From contig URPJ01000001.1 of assembly GCA_900549745.1 (NCBI GenBank), forward strand, positions 1 through 64,000: a stretch of 64,000 nt of DNA. The letters are read 5' to 3'. Of this stretch, positions 16,039 through 25,339 are shown in pieces; position 1 is the stretch's first letter; each line of letters opens with the position of its first letter. The DNA comes from an uncultured Collinsella sp. GTDB lineage: Bacteria > Actinomycetota > Coriobacteriia > Coriobacteriales > Coriobacteriaceae. Both the position numbers and the translations under genes were made by a program. The notes beneath the pieces were generated by a model. The model was given only the letters and a program-made list of their open reading frames with translations, did no database searches and was not told where the DNA came from.

Positions 16039-18255
16039 TTACTTGTCGGTGCCCAGCTTGTGCGGCTTGAGAGCGAGCGCATTGACGAGTGCGTCGGTGG
16101 CAGACTTGACGGCTGCCGGCTGCGGATCGTTGACGTGATCCTCGGGATGCACGGGCAGGTCCTTCTTGACGGCATCGTGGATCAAGTTGAGGTACTCAGT
16201 CACGCCAGTGGTCGATAGATGCGTGCCATCGCCATCGAACAGGTCGTTGCGGTTGGCACTGTATCCGTACCAGTCGATAACGCGCAAGTTCTTGTAGCGC
16301 GTAGCGGCGTTGGCGATGGCCTGGTTGGTAGAGCCAACCCACGGCTGCGGGCTGCGCGTGTTCACAAACACCACCATACGCTTATCTCCTGCATCGGCCA
16401 TGATGGCGTCGATTTGGTCGTCGGTTACCAAGCCGTTGGTGCCCAGCGCAAAGACCACGATCTTGCCGGCAAGGTTCTGTTGAAGATAGCCCTCAAATGT
16501 CGCACGGCCCGCATCGAACTGGCGGCCCTTTTCGGCATCGATATGGCTGTGCGGGAACACGCCGTCAAAGGAATCAACGGCGCGCAGCGACACGGAGTCA
16601 CCGATCATCAACAGGTCGTAGGAGCCGTCGGGGAAGCCGTCGTTGTCCTTGTCGGTGTCGTCGGCCGCCTGCTGGTCGGTGGGTGCGGCGTTCTTGGCTT
16701 CCTTGTTCAGAACTTCGGCGCCCTCGCCGCTCAGCGCAGACGTCTCGGGCACAAAGATCAGGCCGCCCAGTGCAACGACCAACACGACAGCGCAGGCTGC
16801 ACAGGCAGGGACGTGCGCGCGCACCCAGTTGGCGGGCGTGGCGGTGCCGTCGCGGAACTCGGATACGGTGCGCCCAAAGGTGCCCTTTCTAAACGGCGTC
16901 TCGATAAAGCGATATGAGCATTCGGCCACGGCGACCACCAACAGCACCTGCAAAATGTACTGCCACCACGGTGTATCGTTGATGTTGGCGACCGGGTTCA
17001 TAAGCAACAGCAGCGGATAGTGCCACAGGTAGATGCTGTATGAGCGCTTGCCAACCCACACGAGCGGCTCGGCGGACAGCGCGCGGGCAACCATTCCCTG
17101 GGGCTGCACGCAGGCCGCGATGACCATGAGCGTGAGGATGGAGCATAACAGCGTGCCGCCGCGATACTGGAACGCGGTGTAGCCGTTGGTGAGCGCGACC
17201 ATGGCGGCAAGGCCAACCAGACCCACGACGCCCAATACATCGATGGATGCGGGCGAGGACCAAAAGCGCACGAGGGCGCTCGGCTGTGCCGGGGCGGTCT
17301 CGGCTGATTCGTCAGCCTTCTCGCCAGGCTTGCCCTCGGCGTTCTTGCCGTGCTTGGCGGCGCCAGCCAGGCGATTGAGCCCCAAACGATGGGCGAGACG
17401 AACCGGCGCCAGGTCGCGATCGGGGATAAAGGCCATCCAGGCACCCAGCAGCAGCGAGAACACGCGGGTGTCGGTGCCGTAGTACACGCGGCTGGGGTCG
17501 GCGGCAGGGTTGTAAAGCACCATCATGGCAAGGGCAGATACCGCGGCAAGGCCTAGAACCACGCGGCGCGTGTTGGGTTTGCTCACATGCATGGATACCA
17601 TGGCAAACAGCAGCGGCGGCCAAATCAGGTAGAACTGTTCCTCGATGGCAAGCGACCAAAAGTGCGTGAGCGGCGAGGGGTCGCCCAGAGCATTGAAGTA
17701 CGAGACGTTTTGGGCAATCTGCCACCAGTTGTTAAAGAACAGCAGCGACGGCAGGATGTCGGGGCGCATCTTGGTGAGCATCACGTGGTTAAAGATGGTG
17801 CACAGCGCGCAGGTCACCACCACGACGGTCACCACGGCGGGGACCAGGCGACGGATGCGGCGAATCCAGAAGCTCTTGAGGTCGATGCGTCCGGTCTTAG
17901 CGACTTCGTTGAGCAGCAGGCGCGTGATCAGATAGCCCGAAAGCACAAAGAAAATCGTGACACCGAGCAGACCGCCCTGCGCCCACGTGAGGTTGAGGTG
18001 ATAGAGCACCACCGCGACGACGGCAAGCGTGCGCAGGCCGTCAAGGGCAGGGATGTAGCGGGACTTGGGGCGAGCAGGCGTCTGCTCCGCGGCGGGAGTG
18101 TTGGCGCGGCCCGCGTTGTTGGCAGAAGTGCGATGGGGGCTCGCGGTGCGTCGCGGCTCGTTGGCACGGCGTTCGCTCTTCACGCGTTCGTGCGGCGCCG
18201 GCTCGTTGCCCGTGCGGCGTCGACCGCGCGAGCCCGATTGCGAGAATTGTTCCAT
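16039..18255 (-). CDS. Acyltransferase-3 / SGNH O-acetyltransferase (OafA/OatA-type)
   Basis: A 738-aa membrane enzyme that transfers acyl groups to cell-surface glycans. The N-terminus (1-65) is basic and disordered. An acyltransferase-3 domain with about ten TM helices (about 68-450) has the usual RYIPALDGLRTLAV start, a histidine in VVLYHLNLTW, and HFWSLAIEEQFYLIWP. One TM near 495 leads to an extracytoplasmic SGNH domain (about 560-735) with the nucleophile GDSVS and the catalytic pair DGTHLS. This is the complete two-domain form seen in OatA and OafA; the peptidoglycan or polysaccharide target cannot be told. Confidence 0.92.
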   Translation of the reverse strand: MEQFSQSGSRGRRRTGNEPAPHERVKSERRANEPRRTASPHRTSANNAGRANTPAAEQTPARPKSRYIPALDGLRTLAVVAVVLYHLNLTWAQGGLLGVTIFFVLSGYLITRLLLNEVAKTGRIDLKSFWIRRIRRLVPAVVTVVVVTCALCTIFNHVMLTKMRPDILPSLLFFNNWWQIAQNVSYFNALGDPSPLTHFWSLAIEEQFYLIWPPLLFAMVSMHVSKPNTRRVVLGLAAVSALAMMVLYNPAADPSRVYYGTDTRVFSLLLGAWMAFIPDRDLAPVRLAHRLGLNRLAGAAKHGKNAEGKPGEKADESAETAPAQPSALVRFWSSPASIDVLGVVGLVGLAAMVALTNGYTAFQYRGGTLLCSILTLMVIAACVQPQGMVARALSAEPLVWVGKRSYSIYLWHYPLLLLMNPVANINDTPWWQYILQVLLVVAVAECSYRFIETPFRKGTFGRTVSEFRDGTATPANWVRAHVPACAACAVVLVVALGGLIFVPETSALSGEGAEVLNKEAKNAAPTDQQAADDTDKDNDGFPDGSYDLLMIGDSVSLRAVDSFDGVFPHSHIDAEKGRQFDAGRATFEGYLQQNLAGKIVVFALGTNGLVTDDQIDAIMADAGDKRMVVFVNTRSPQPWVGSTNQAIANAATRYKNLRVIDWYGYSANRNDLFDGDGTHLSTTGVTEYLNLIHDAVKKDLPVHPEDHVNDPQPAAVKSATDALVNALALKPHKLGTDK

Positions 18256-18442
18256 AAAACATCATCCAATGACGAGAATAATCAGCACGCCTTCATTGTA
18301 GCTGCCTGCTCCTGTGAATGCTTGCTGCTGGCGCAAGCTCAAGCGCGCGTCCACATCAAAGTGAACTAAAGTTATAGGGGGTGCGAGAGTGCACGATCGA
18401 CGACTGGCGGTGGGTATAAGGCCCGCAGATGAGGAGGTTTCC

Positions 18443-19405
18443 ATGGCAGATCGCGGCATCGTTGCGGTGTTCGGCAGCATGAACATGGACCTTTCGGTGG
18501 CGTGCGAGCGCATGCCGCGCGCGGGCGAGACCGTCGGCGGTAGCGGCTTTATCACCAACGCCGGCGGTAAGGGCGCCAACCAGGCCGTCGCCGCTGCGCG
18601 CATGGGTGCGCGCACGTGCATGATCGGCGCTGTTGGGCGCGATACCTTTGGCGATGCGCTTGTGGCAGGGCTCCAGGATGCTGGCGTGGGCGTTGAGTTC
18701 GTGGCGCTTCGCGATGACGTGGAGACCGGTACCGCGACCATCATTCGCTGCGAGGGCGACAACCGCATCATACTGTCACCGGGCGCCAACCATGCGCTTG
18801 CGGGCGCGGACGTTGCCTGCGCGCTGAGGCGTCTGGTGGCCCATGAGCTCGACGGCGACGCCAGCGAGATTGCCCCGGCTGCCGGAAGCGTCTTTATCGC
18901 CCAGGGTGAATGTGACCTTGCAGCGACGGCCGAGGCGCTTGTTTGCGCTCATGGGCTGGGGTTCTATACGGTCTTTAATCCGGCGCCTGCCTGCGAGCTG
19001 CCTGCGGAGGTCTGGCCTGCGGTCGACCTGGTCTGTCCCAACGAGACCGAGTGCCAGGTTCTGACGGGCATTCTGCCCACGGATGATGTGAGTTGCGTCG
19101 CCGCGCTCAATGCGCTGCTCGACAAGGGCGCCGGCGCTGCGGTCATCACGTTGGGCGGTGCCGGCTCGGTTACGCTCGGCGATGGCGGTGAGCTGCTGCG
19201 CATGCCGGCACTTTCGAGTACGGTAGTCGATACCACGGCCGCCGGCGATACGTTTATCGGCGCGTTGGCGGCGGCTCGCCTAGAGGGCTTGCCGCTCTTT
19301 GAGTGCATGGCCGTGGGTGCTCGCGCCTCGGCAGTGACAGTGTCGCGCCTGGGCGCTCAGCAATCGATTCCCACGCGCGCCGAAGTTGAACATTGGTTTA
19401 GTTAA
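18443..19405 (+). CDS. rbsK: Ribokinase (PfkB family)
   Basis: A 320-aa cytoplasmic kinase. Family signatures are GSMNMDLSVACERMPRAGET at the start, GGKGANQAVAAARMG (PfkB motif 1, about 38-52), and the ATP/anion-hole segment DTTAAGDTFIGAL (about 258-270) with the catalytic Asp. It most likely phosphorylates ribose. The start is ATG 18443 behind GAGGAGG; the GTG at 18389 has no ribosome binding site. The nucleoside hydrolase 30 bases downstream would release ribose, giving a nucleoside salvage pair. Confidence 0.9.
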   Translation: MADRGIVAVFGSMNMDLSVACERMPRAGETVGGSGFITNAGGKGANQAVAAARMGARTCMIGAVGRDTFGDALVAGLQDAGVGVEFVALRDDVETGTATIIRCEGDNRIILSPGANHALAGADVACALRRLVAHELDGDASEIAPAAGSVFIAQGECDLAATAEALVCAHGLGFYTVFNPAPACELPAEVWPAVDLVCPNETECQVLTGILPTDDVSCVAALNALLDKGAGAAVITLGGAGSVTLGDGGELLRMPALSSTVVDTTAAGDTFIGALAAARLEGLPLFECMAVGARASAVTVSRLGAQQSIPTRAEVEHWFS

Positions 19406-19435
19406 ACGATAAAGACGGAGAAGCGGAGTAGAACA

Positions 19436-20410
19436 ATGGCAATCAAGAAGCTGATCCTTGATCTGGATATGGGTGTGGACGATGCGATGGCGCTGGCCTA
19501 TGCCATCGCGAGCCCCGAGGTGGAGCTCGTGGGCATCACCACGTGCTTTGGCAACGTGCGCGTCGAGCAATCGGCGCACAACTGCCTGGCGGTGCTCGAT
19601 CTGCTGGGTCGCCCCGAGGTTCCGGTGTACCTGGGTGCCGACCGTCCTCTGCAGGCGACTGAGCCCTATACGCCGCCGGCGTCCACCGCGCTCATTCACG
19701 GCAAGAACGGCATCGGCGGCGCGAGCGTGCCCGCGTCGCCCTACGAGCCGGTGGGGGCGACCTCGGCCGACGGCAACGCTGCGGTCGATTATCTGATCGA
19801 TGCCGCGCGCACCTATGGTCCCGATCTGGTCTACGTAGCGACTGGCCCGCTCTCCAACCTGGCGCTCGCCCTGGAGCGCGATGCGGCGGCGATGATGTCC
19901 ATCGGCCGCGTGGTCGTAATGGGCGGCGCCCTTACCGTGCCCGGTAACGTGAGCGCGGGCGCCGAGGCCAATATGGCGAGCGACCCCGAGGCAGCCGACG
20001 CAGTGCTGCGCTCGGGCCGTAAGCTCACCATGGTGGGTCTGGACGTGACGCATCGCGTGGTGCTCACACGCCGCGACATTGCCGGCTGGACGGGCTCGGG
20101 CACCATGGCGGGCTGCGCATTTGCGAGCATGGTCGAGCACTACATTGGCTCGTACGAGATGAACGCACCCTACCTGGGTGGTTGTGCGCTGCACGATCCG
20201 CTGGCCGTTGCCGTGGCGATCGACCCCACGCTCGTAGGTGCGCTCGGCTGCAACCTGCGTGTTGATCTGCTGGGCGAGTACCGCGGTCGCACCATCTGCG
20301 ATGAGCGTCGCCTGTCCGATCCGGACAAGAGCGCGCTTGTGGCACTGACCGTGGATGCTCCGCGCTTCCTGTCCGAGTTCAAGACGCGTATGGCCCGTGT
20401 CCTTGGCTAA
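19436..20410 (+). CDS. Nucleoside hydrolase (IunH family)
   Basis: A 324-aa enzyme that hydrolyses ribonucleosides to base and ribose. The Ca2+-binding DLDMGVDDAMAL at residues 8-19 is the family DxDxxxDD signature. VATGPLSNLALAL, VVMGGALTVPGNV and the late HDPLAVAVAID are the other conserved blocks. The usual length is about 310 aa. With ribokinase it makes a two-gene salvage operon. Whether it prefers purines or pyrimidines cannot be read from sequence. Confidence 0.92.
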   Translation: MAIKKLILDLDMGVDDAMALAYAIASPEVELVGITTCFGNVRVEQSAHNCLAVLDLLGRPEVPVYLGADRPLQATEPYTPPASTALIHGKNGIGGASVPASPYEPVGATSADGNAAVDYLIDAARTYGPDLVYVATGPLSNLALALERDAAAMMSIGRVVVMGGALTVPGNVSAGAEANMASDPEAADAVLRSGRKLTMVGLDVTHRVVLTRRDIAGWTGSGTMAGCAFASMVEHYIGSYEMNAPYLGGCALHDPLAVAVAIDPTLVGALGCNLRVDLLGEYRGRTICDERRLSDPDKSALVALTVDAPRFLSEFKTRMARVLG

Positions 20411-20419
20411 GTTGTCTTT

Positions 20420-20489
20420 TTGGGACGGGGCTTTTTGACTGGTATGATTGGTGCGACCATTCGAACCAGCTAAAAGAGCCCCGTCCCAA
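20420..20489. promoter_or_regulatory. Long hairpin upstream of luxS
   Basis: TTGGGACGGGGC (20420-20431) pairs with GCCCCGTCCCAA (20478-20489), with ACTGG/CCAG pairing further in. The left arm is followed by TTTTT and the right preceded by AAAAG, so it could terminate the nucleoside hydrolase operon. Being only 23 bases before the luxS ATG, it could also control luxS. It does not fit the SAH or SAM riboswitch consensus that I know. Confidence 0.55.
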
Positions 20490-20512
20490 TTTGACTATCG
20501 AGAGGATCTGCC

Positions 20513-21001
20513 ATGGAGCGCATCGCCAGCTTTTCCGTTGATCATCTGCTGCTTGAGCCCGGCGTGTATGTGAGCCGCATCGACCGCGATCCGGCGACCG
20601 GTGCTGCCGTCACCACGTTTGACCTGCGCCTGACCACGCCCAACAAGGAGCCGGTCATGAACACCGCCGAGTGCCACACCATCGAGCACCTGGGTGCAAC
20701 GTTCTTGCGCAATCATGCCGAGTGGTCGGGCCGCATTGTCTACTTTGGCCCCATGGGCTGCCGCACGGGCTTTTACCTGGTTGTGTTTGGCGAGGTGACG
20801 AGCGAGGAGATCCTGCCGCTCGTGCGTGAGCTGTTCGAGTTTGTCGCCGGCTTTGAGGGCGATGTCCCCGGTGCCGCTCCCGGGGAATGCGGTAACTACC
20901 TGGACCAGAACCTCCCCATGGCCAACTGGCTTGCGCGCCGCTACCTCGACCGCGACCTGGCCGATATCGACGAGAAGCATCTGCACTATCAGCAGGCGTA
21001 A
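20513..21001 (+). CDS. luxS: S-ribosylhomocysteine lyase LuxS
   Basis: A 162-aa enzyme cleaving S-ribosylhomocysteine to homocysteine and the AI-2 precursor DPD in the activated methyl cycle. The metal site is intact: HTIEHL (His/His near 54-58) and the cysteine of GECGNYLDQN (near 128). GPMGCRTGFYL with the catalytic Cys near 83 is conserved. Length and start (GAGAGGA behind ATG 20513) are typical. The gene stands alone after a salvage operon. Confidence 0.96.
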   Translation: MERIASFSVDHLLLEPGVYVSRIDRDPATGAAVTTFDLRLTTPNKEPVMNTAECHTIEHLGATFLRNHAEWSGRIVYFGPMGCRTGFYLVVFGEVTSEEILPLVRELFEFVAGFEGDVPGAAPGECGNYLDQNLPMANWLARRYLDRDLADIDEKHLHYQQA

Positions 21002-21030
21002 GAGCTTTATCGCCCAAAACGCGCGCATTG

Positions 21031-21063
21031 GGCGTCTTCGCTTATGCGGGGGCGCCTTTTTGT
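21031..21063 (+). terminator. Terminator after luxS
   Basis: GGCGTCTTCGC pairs with GCGGGGGCGCC (with several G-U pairs) around TTAT, followed directly by TTTTTGTT. Confidence 0.75.
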
Positions 21064-21111
21064 TGATTGGTCGGGACGAGCGTTCAAAATCGCTCATGTT
21101 TGTTCTAGAAT

Positions 21112-21135
21112 GTTCGTATAGTCACATTTACGAAC
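21112..21135 (+). promoter_or_regulatory. Inverted repeat overlapping the DUF4867 gene ribosome binding region
   Basis: GTTCGTA (21112-21118) and TACGAAC (21129-21135) are perfect inverted arms 10 bases apart, ending at the start of the Shine-Dalgarno AGGAG. The symmetry suggests an operator for a dimeric regulator or a translation-blocking hairpin. A further TGTTCTAGAA just upstream is also near-palindromic. Confidence 0.5.
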
Positions 21136-21145
21136 AGGAGTGAAC

Positions 21146-21790
21146 ATGCATATCTACTCTGTCAACGATCCCGAGTTCAAGTCCTATGGCAACGTTTGGG
21201 ATAACGTTCCGTCCGAGCTTACGTCGCCCGTGCTCGAGGCACTTGCCTCCACGCCCATCCCCGAGGGCAGCAAGTATGTGGCCTCTGCGCCCGAGCTCGA
21301 GGGCGTCAAGGATGCCGACAAGCTTGGCTTTCTCATGTTTGGTGGTCGTCCCTTCCAGCTTGGCTGGTGCAACGGCCACAACACGCAGCTCAACTGCCTG
21401 GAGTATCACCGCGCCAGCGAGTTTAACCTGGGCGCCCGCGACTTTATCCTGCTCGTGGCGCATCGCTGGGAGATCGAGGACGGCAAGCTCGACACCGCGT
21501 GCGTCAAGGCGTTCCGCGTGCCGGCCGGCACGCTTGTTGAGGTTTTCAACACCACGCTCCACTACACGCCGTGCATGGTCGACGACGGCGGCTTCCAGGT
21601 GATGGTGGCGCTGCCCGCCGGCACCAACGGCCCGCGCCCCGAGGCTGCAGCCGACATGCCTGCCGCCGGTGACGGCTACTGCTACTGGAAGGCCGACAAG
21701 TGGGTTCTCTGCCATGCTGACAGCCCCAAGGCAGCCGAGGGCGGCTACGTAGGCCTCATCGGCAAAAACCTCGACATCACCGTGGACTAG
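21146..21790 (+). CDS. DUF4867 family protein, cupin-like
   Basis: A 214-aa cytoplasmic protein that I recognise as DUF4867. The sequence is beta-rich with scattered His/Cys/Glu (GWCNGHNTQLNCLEYHRASEF and VFNTTLHYTPCMV), as in cupin-fold ureidoglycolate lyase or sugar-isomerase relatives. Family members often sit near carbohydrate genes; the reaction is unknown. ATG 21146 is 5 bases after CAGGAG. The inverted repeat just upstream suggests local control. Confidence 0.72.
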   Translation: MHIYSVNDPEFKSYGNVWDNVPSELTSPVLEALASTPIPEGSKYVASAPELEGVKDADKLGFLMFGGRPFQLGWCNGHNTQLNCLEYHRASEFNLGARDFILLVAHRWEIEDGKLDTACVKAFRVPAGTLVEVFNTTLHYTPCMVDDGGFQVMVALPAGTNGPRPEAAADMPAAGDGYCYWKADKWVLCHADSPKAAEGGYVGLIGKNLDITVD

Positions 21791-21795
21791 CGCAT

Positions 21796-21846
21796 CGCCC
21801 CAAACCACCACAAAGGTGCCTGTCCCCTTTGCGGTGGTTTGGGGCG
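21796..21846. repeat. ACCACC palindrome, copy 1, acting as 3' end structure
   Basis: CGCCCCAAACCACC...CAAAGG pairs with CCTTTG...GGTGGTTTGGGGCG around TGCCTGTC. The core ACCACCACAAAGGTGCCTGT recurs at 35303-35340 (opposite orientation) and as a half copy at 63013-63034. It lies 6 bases after the DUF4867 stop. Confidence 0.8.
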
Positions 21847-21959
21847 AGCGGATATCGGGAAGTGCCAGACGGGGGAGGCTGCCGGGCGCCTTGCCGTCTG
21901 CGGATTTTGGGACATGTGGCCCGCTTTTTGAGCCTGCCTGTCGGTACACTAAAAGCACT

Positions 21960-23843
21960 ATGGGTACCCGCGAGCGACATATCGGCCACGCGGCCGCCCG
22001 ATCCGCACCCGTGGCGGATCCCAGGGGCGGCAGGCTCTTCGCCATGCCGCGATTCCTTGTTGGCATAACACATCAGGCGTACCGTCGCCGCGTCTTCGCT
22101 ATCGCCGGCGCCATCACCGCACTGTTCCTCATGCTTTTGGCAGTCTTGCCGGCGCTGTTCGCCTTCGACCCCAAACTTTCTAACGCCGTGCCCGCCTATA
22201 GCGAGGTGTCCGAAGAGGTCGTGGATGCGCTCGTCCATTCGAACTCTCTGCCGTTGCTTGTTGCCGCAATTGCATTTTCGATCTGGGGCGTATCGGTCTA
22301 TCTGCGCTGTTTGGACTATGTGTTGCGCCGCCGTCTTGTTGCCATCGCCACCATCTGCGCCCTGTGGATGATCGAAGTCATTCTCAAGTACAAGTCGTTC
22401 ACGCCGTTCTATGCCACCGTGCTGTGGTACCTGTACTACGTGCCCATGACGCTCATTCCGCTGCTCTACCAGTTGTGTGGTCTGCGCCTTGCGGGCCTGG
22501 AGCAACACCGCCTGGGTCGCCGCTACTGCGCTGCGCTGTGGATTATGGCTATCCTGCTTATCGGATTTGTGCTCACCAACGATTTTCACCAGCAGGTCTT
22601 CCACTTTGACCGTACAAGCGACACCTGGAGCAACGATTACACGTACGGCTGGGGTTATTTCGCCGTCCTCGTGTGGACGGCCTTTAACTTTGTGGCCTTT
22701 TTTATCCTGGTGGGTCGGTCCTCGTCCTTTCGCATCCAACGTTTCTCGGGCACGGCGGCGCTCGTGCTGCTGGGCGGCGCGTTCTTTGCCATCTCATATG
22801 CGTTGCGCGTGCCCTGGGCATGGAGGCTCAACTTCTCGCTCGTCTATTGCGTCTTGTGCGTGGTGGCGATGGAAATCTGTCTCGATTGCGGTGTCGTTCC
22901 GTCATATCACGACATCGCCGGCATTTTCGACACCTTGCCGCTTGACCTCAAAGTTCTAACGCGCGACCTGCAGGAAGTCTATGCCACGCCAGTGTCAAAG
23001 CCAATGCCGGTAGGCGTGCGCGAGGAGTTGCGGACCCAGGCGCACAGCCGCGCCCATGCCTTTGCCGTGGCGTCCGATCCCGATGTGATGCACCGTGCCT
23101 TTCCACTGCTGGGCGGATCGGCCCTGCTTGCCCAAGACGTGTCGGATCTCAACGAGCTTAACCGTGAACTGGCACATCGTCGTATGGAGCTGCAGCGTCA
23201 AAATGAGCTGCTCGCCGCCGACTACGACCTTAAGACGCACCTGGCAGACCAAGAGGCCGAGACCTTGCTGGTCCAAGACGTGGACCAGGCGCTTGCCCGC
23301 GCGCTCGAAGGGATGTACGACCTGCTGAGCTCGCTGCCGCCGTTGACCGATGAATCGTCTTCGCACGAGCGTTACCGCATGCTGCAGCGCGCCAAGATGC
23401 TCGTCGCCTATTGCAAGCGCAAGGGGTCGCTCACGTTGGCACAGCACGGGGAGAGCGGTTTTGATCGCGACCGCATTCAGCTCATTGCCAACGAGCTCGC
23501 AAGCGACCTGCGCACCATCGATATCGATTGCGCCTCGATTATCGCCATACGGCGCCCGCTGCACGCCAGTACGGTAAGCGCCCTGTACGACTGCGTGTAT
23601 GACTTTGCGTTTTTTGCCTACACCACCGACCATCCGGCGCTTATGTATCACTTGGGCGACCATGACCGATGCAGTGTCGAGCTGCGCGCCACGCTTTTTT
23701 CCAACGATGATGCAGATCTTTCGCAGACGCCCGCCGCGCAAGAGCTCGAAAGCGCTCTGCAAGGGCGCAACGTGGCATACCGCCTTGAGGGCGAGCCCGG
23801 CCAGCTGCGCATGATCGTCTTGATGCCGCGGGCGGGTGAGTGA
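21960..23843 (+). CDS. 7TM signalling protein with degenerate histidine-kinase-like C-terminus
   Basis: About 627 aa. Seven or eight TM helices (about 38-345) include a region like the histidine-kinase N-terminal 7TM domain (LTNDFHQQVFHFD). A long coiled coil (about 400-480) is followed by a kinase-like C-terminus without an H-D-x-x-G DHp motif or a clear N box, so it is probably not a kinase itself. It is followed by a NarL-type kinase and a LuxR regulator with tight junctions, suggesting a co-sensor. The start is uncertain: ATG 21960 is 9 bases after a TACACT box and might be leaderless; ATG 22044 is the alternative. Confidence 0.7.
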   Translation: MGTRERHIGHAAARSAPVADPRGGRLFAMPRFLVGITHQAYRRRVFAIAGAITALFLMLLAVLPALFAFDPKLSNAVPAYSEVSEEVVDALVHSNSLPLLVAAIAFSIWGVSVYLRCLDYVLRRRLVAIATICALWMIEVILKYKSFTPFYATVLWYLYYVPMTLIPLLYQLCGLRLAGLEQHRLGRRYCAALWIMAILLIGFVLTNDFHQQVFHFDRTSDTWSNDYTYGWGYFAVLVWTAFNFVAFFILVGRSSSFRIQRFSGTAALVLLGGAFFAISYALRVPWAWRLNFSLVYCVLCVVAMEICLDCGVVPSYHDIAGIFDTLPLDLKVLTRDLQEVYATPVSKPMPVGVREELRTQAHSRAHAFAVASDPDVMHRAFPLLGGSALLAQDVSDLNELNRELAHRRMELQRQNELLAADYDLKTHLADQEAETLLVQDVDQALARALEGMYDLLSSLPPLTDESSSHERYRMLQRAKMLVAYCKRKGSLTLAQHGESGFDRDRIQLIANELASDLRTIDIDCASIIAIRRPLHASTVSALYDCVYDFAFFAYTTDHPALMYHLGDHDRCSVELRATLFSNDDADLSQTPAAQELESALQGRNVAYRLEGEPGQLRMIVLMPRAGE

Positions 23844-23845
23844 CG

Positions 23846-25339
23846 ATGCAGATTTCGCTCATCCTTCCCCAAATCGTTGCGCTCGATGTTGTCTTTGCCC
23901 TGGCTGCGTGTCTGCAGACGATTCACGTCCCGCTCATCGCATCGCGCCGCTCGTCCTATAACCGTAAGGTGATTTGTGCCTACGAGGCGAGCCTTGTGCT
24001 TCACCTAGTTATTTCGGCGCTCATCTTGTTCGCGTCGTCTGGCTCATATCTGGTGGCGCCGCTTGACGTTTGCGCCAGGGCAATGGGCGGAGCGTTGTGG
24101 CTCAATGCCGTGATCTTTGCCTACGGCATGGTGCTTATGGTGCACTATCGTCGCCCCGTCATGCTGGCCGAACTGTTGCTCGTTGCCGCCGTGACACCGC
24201 CGGTGGTGCTTGCCATGGGCTCGGCGTGGACCACGGTCCTTATCGCAGAGGGAGCGTTTTTCCTGTTCCGCTCCATTGCGGCGCTCTTGATGGATGTCCG
24301 TAACCGCCAGGAGGATATCACCATGTTCTCGACGATCGAGACCATCAACGTGATTCCCGTGGGCATCCTGTATCTGGACCCGAGGGGCCGTCCGCTGCTC
24401 ATGAACCGCTGCATGCGCAAAAACCTGGTGGAGCTTCATATGCCCACCGACCTAGGCGATATGAGCGGTACATGGAACGACCTGCGCAAACTCAGCATGC
24501 AAATGCCCGAAAGCAGTCAGAACCGCGTGCGGATTAATCTGGACCGCTTTGGTGAGGCGCGCGTTGTGGTCGAGGTTTCTCCCGCCGAGATTCGCTTGTT
24601 CGTGCACGATGACGTTATGGTTTCGGGCCGCCTCTTCGAGCGCATTATCGGTCTGGATGTAACAGAGTATGCGCATGCCCATGATCGCCTAGCGCAAGCC
24701 AACCACCTGCTTGAGCTTGCGGGCCAAGAGCTCCAAGCCCAGATCGAAGAAGTCAAAAAAGTTGCTGACAATGCGGCCTATCTGCGTATGCGCGCTCGCG
24801 TGCACGACGTGATCGGGCAGCGCCTGTCCATCCTCCATCGTTATCTGGAGGAGGGGCGCCTGGATGACGAGTCACTCGAGCAGATCGACCCGCTGCTGCG
24901 CTCAATCGCTGCCGATCTGCGCAGCGGGGGCGACACCGAACCGGCAGAGCAACTGGGCGATATCGTCCATGCCTTTGGCCTAGTGAGCGTGCAGATCGAT
25001 GTGGAGGGCGAGCTACCAAGCGACGCGCGCGTCGCCGCAGCCTTTCTGCAGATTATCCGCGAGGCCTCGACCAATGCCACCAAGCATGCACAGGCCCATC
25101 AGGTCCATGTGCGCCTGCGGCAGGAGACGTCGGAAGACGGCGCTGTTGCGCGGATGGCCGTTTCTAACGACGGCGCGCCTGCACCCGTATCGTATCGCGA
25201 GGGAACGGGTATCCCAGGTATGAGGCATGTCGCACAGAATCTGGGCGGCAGCCTGGAAGTCCACACCGCCCCGCCCTTCACGCTTACGGTGTCCATCCCG
25301 CTCGCCTCCAACGCCACGGTCCAAAGGAGAAGTTCATGA
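23846..25339 (+). CDS. Sensor histidine kinase, NarL/DegS type
   Basis: A 497-aa membrane kinase. Five or six N-terminal TM helices (about 1-150) lead to a PAS-like sensor (about 165-285) and a coiled coil. The dimerisation box RARVHDVIGQRLSIL (His near 316) and the ATPase N box REASTNATKHAQ (near 410) follow, then G-rich GTGIPGMRHVAQNLGG. H-D-x-x-G-Q and the short HATPase are typical of the HisKA_3 class that pairs with LuxR-type regulators. It starts 3 bases after the preceding stop and overlaps the next gene by ATGA. Confidence 0.88.
   Translation: MQISLILPQIVALDVVFALAACLQTIHVPLIASRRSSYNRKVICAYEASLVLHLVISALILFASSGSYLVAPLDVCARAMGGALWLNAVIFAYGMVLMVHYRRPVMLAELLLVAAVTPPVVLAMGSAWTTVLIAEGAFFLFRSIAALLMDVRNRQEDITMFSTIETINVIPVGILYLDPRGRPLLMNRCMRKNLVELHMPTDLGDMSGTWNDLRKLSMQMPESSQNRVRINLDRFGEARVVVEVSPAEIRLFVHDDVMVSGRLFERIIGLDVTEYAHAHDRLAQANHLLELAGQELQAQIEEVKKVADNAAYLRMRARVHDVIGQRLSILHRYLEEGRLDDESLEQIDPLLRSIAADLRSGGDTEPAEQLGDIVHAFGLVSVQIDVEGELPSDARVAAAFLQIIREASTNATKHAQAHQVHVRLRQETSEDGAVARMAVSNDGAPAPVSYREGTGIPGMRHVAQNLGGSLEVHTAPPFTLTVSIPLASNATVQRRSS

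Noticed and set aside
20440..20470. Possible tRNA T-arm (CGACCATTCGAACC)
   Set aside because: No acceptor stem, anticodon arm or D arm can be drawn; it is the interior of the luxS hairpin.
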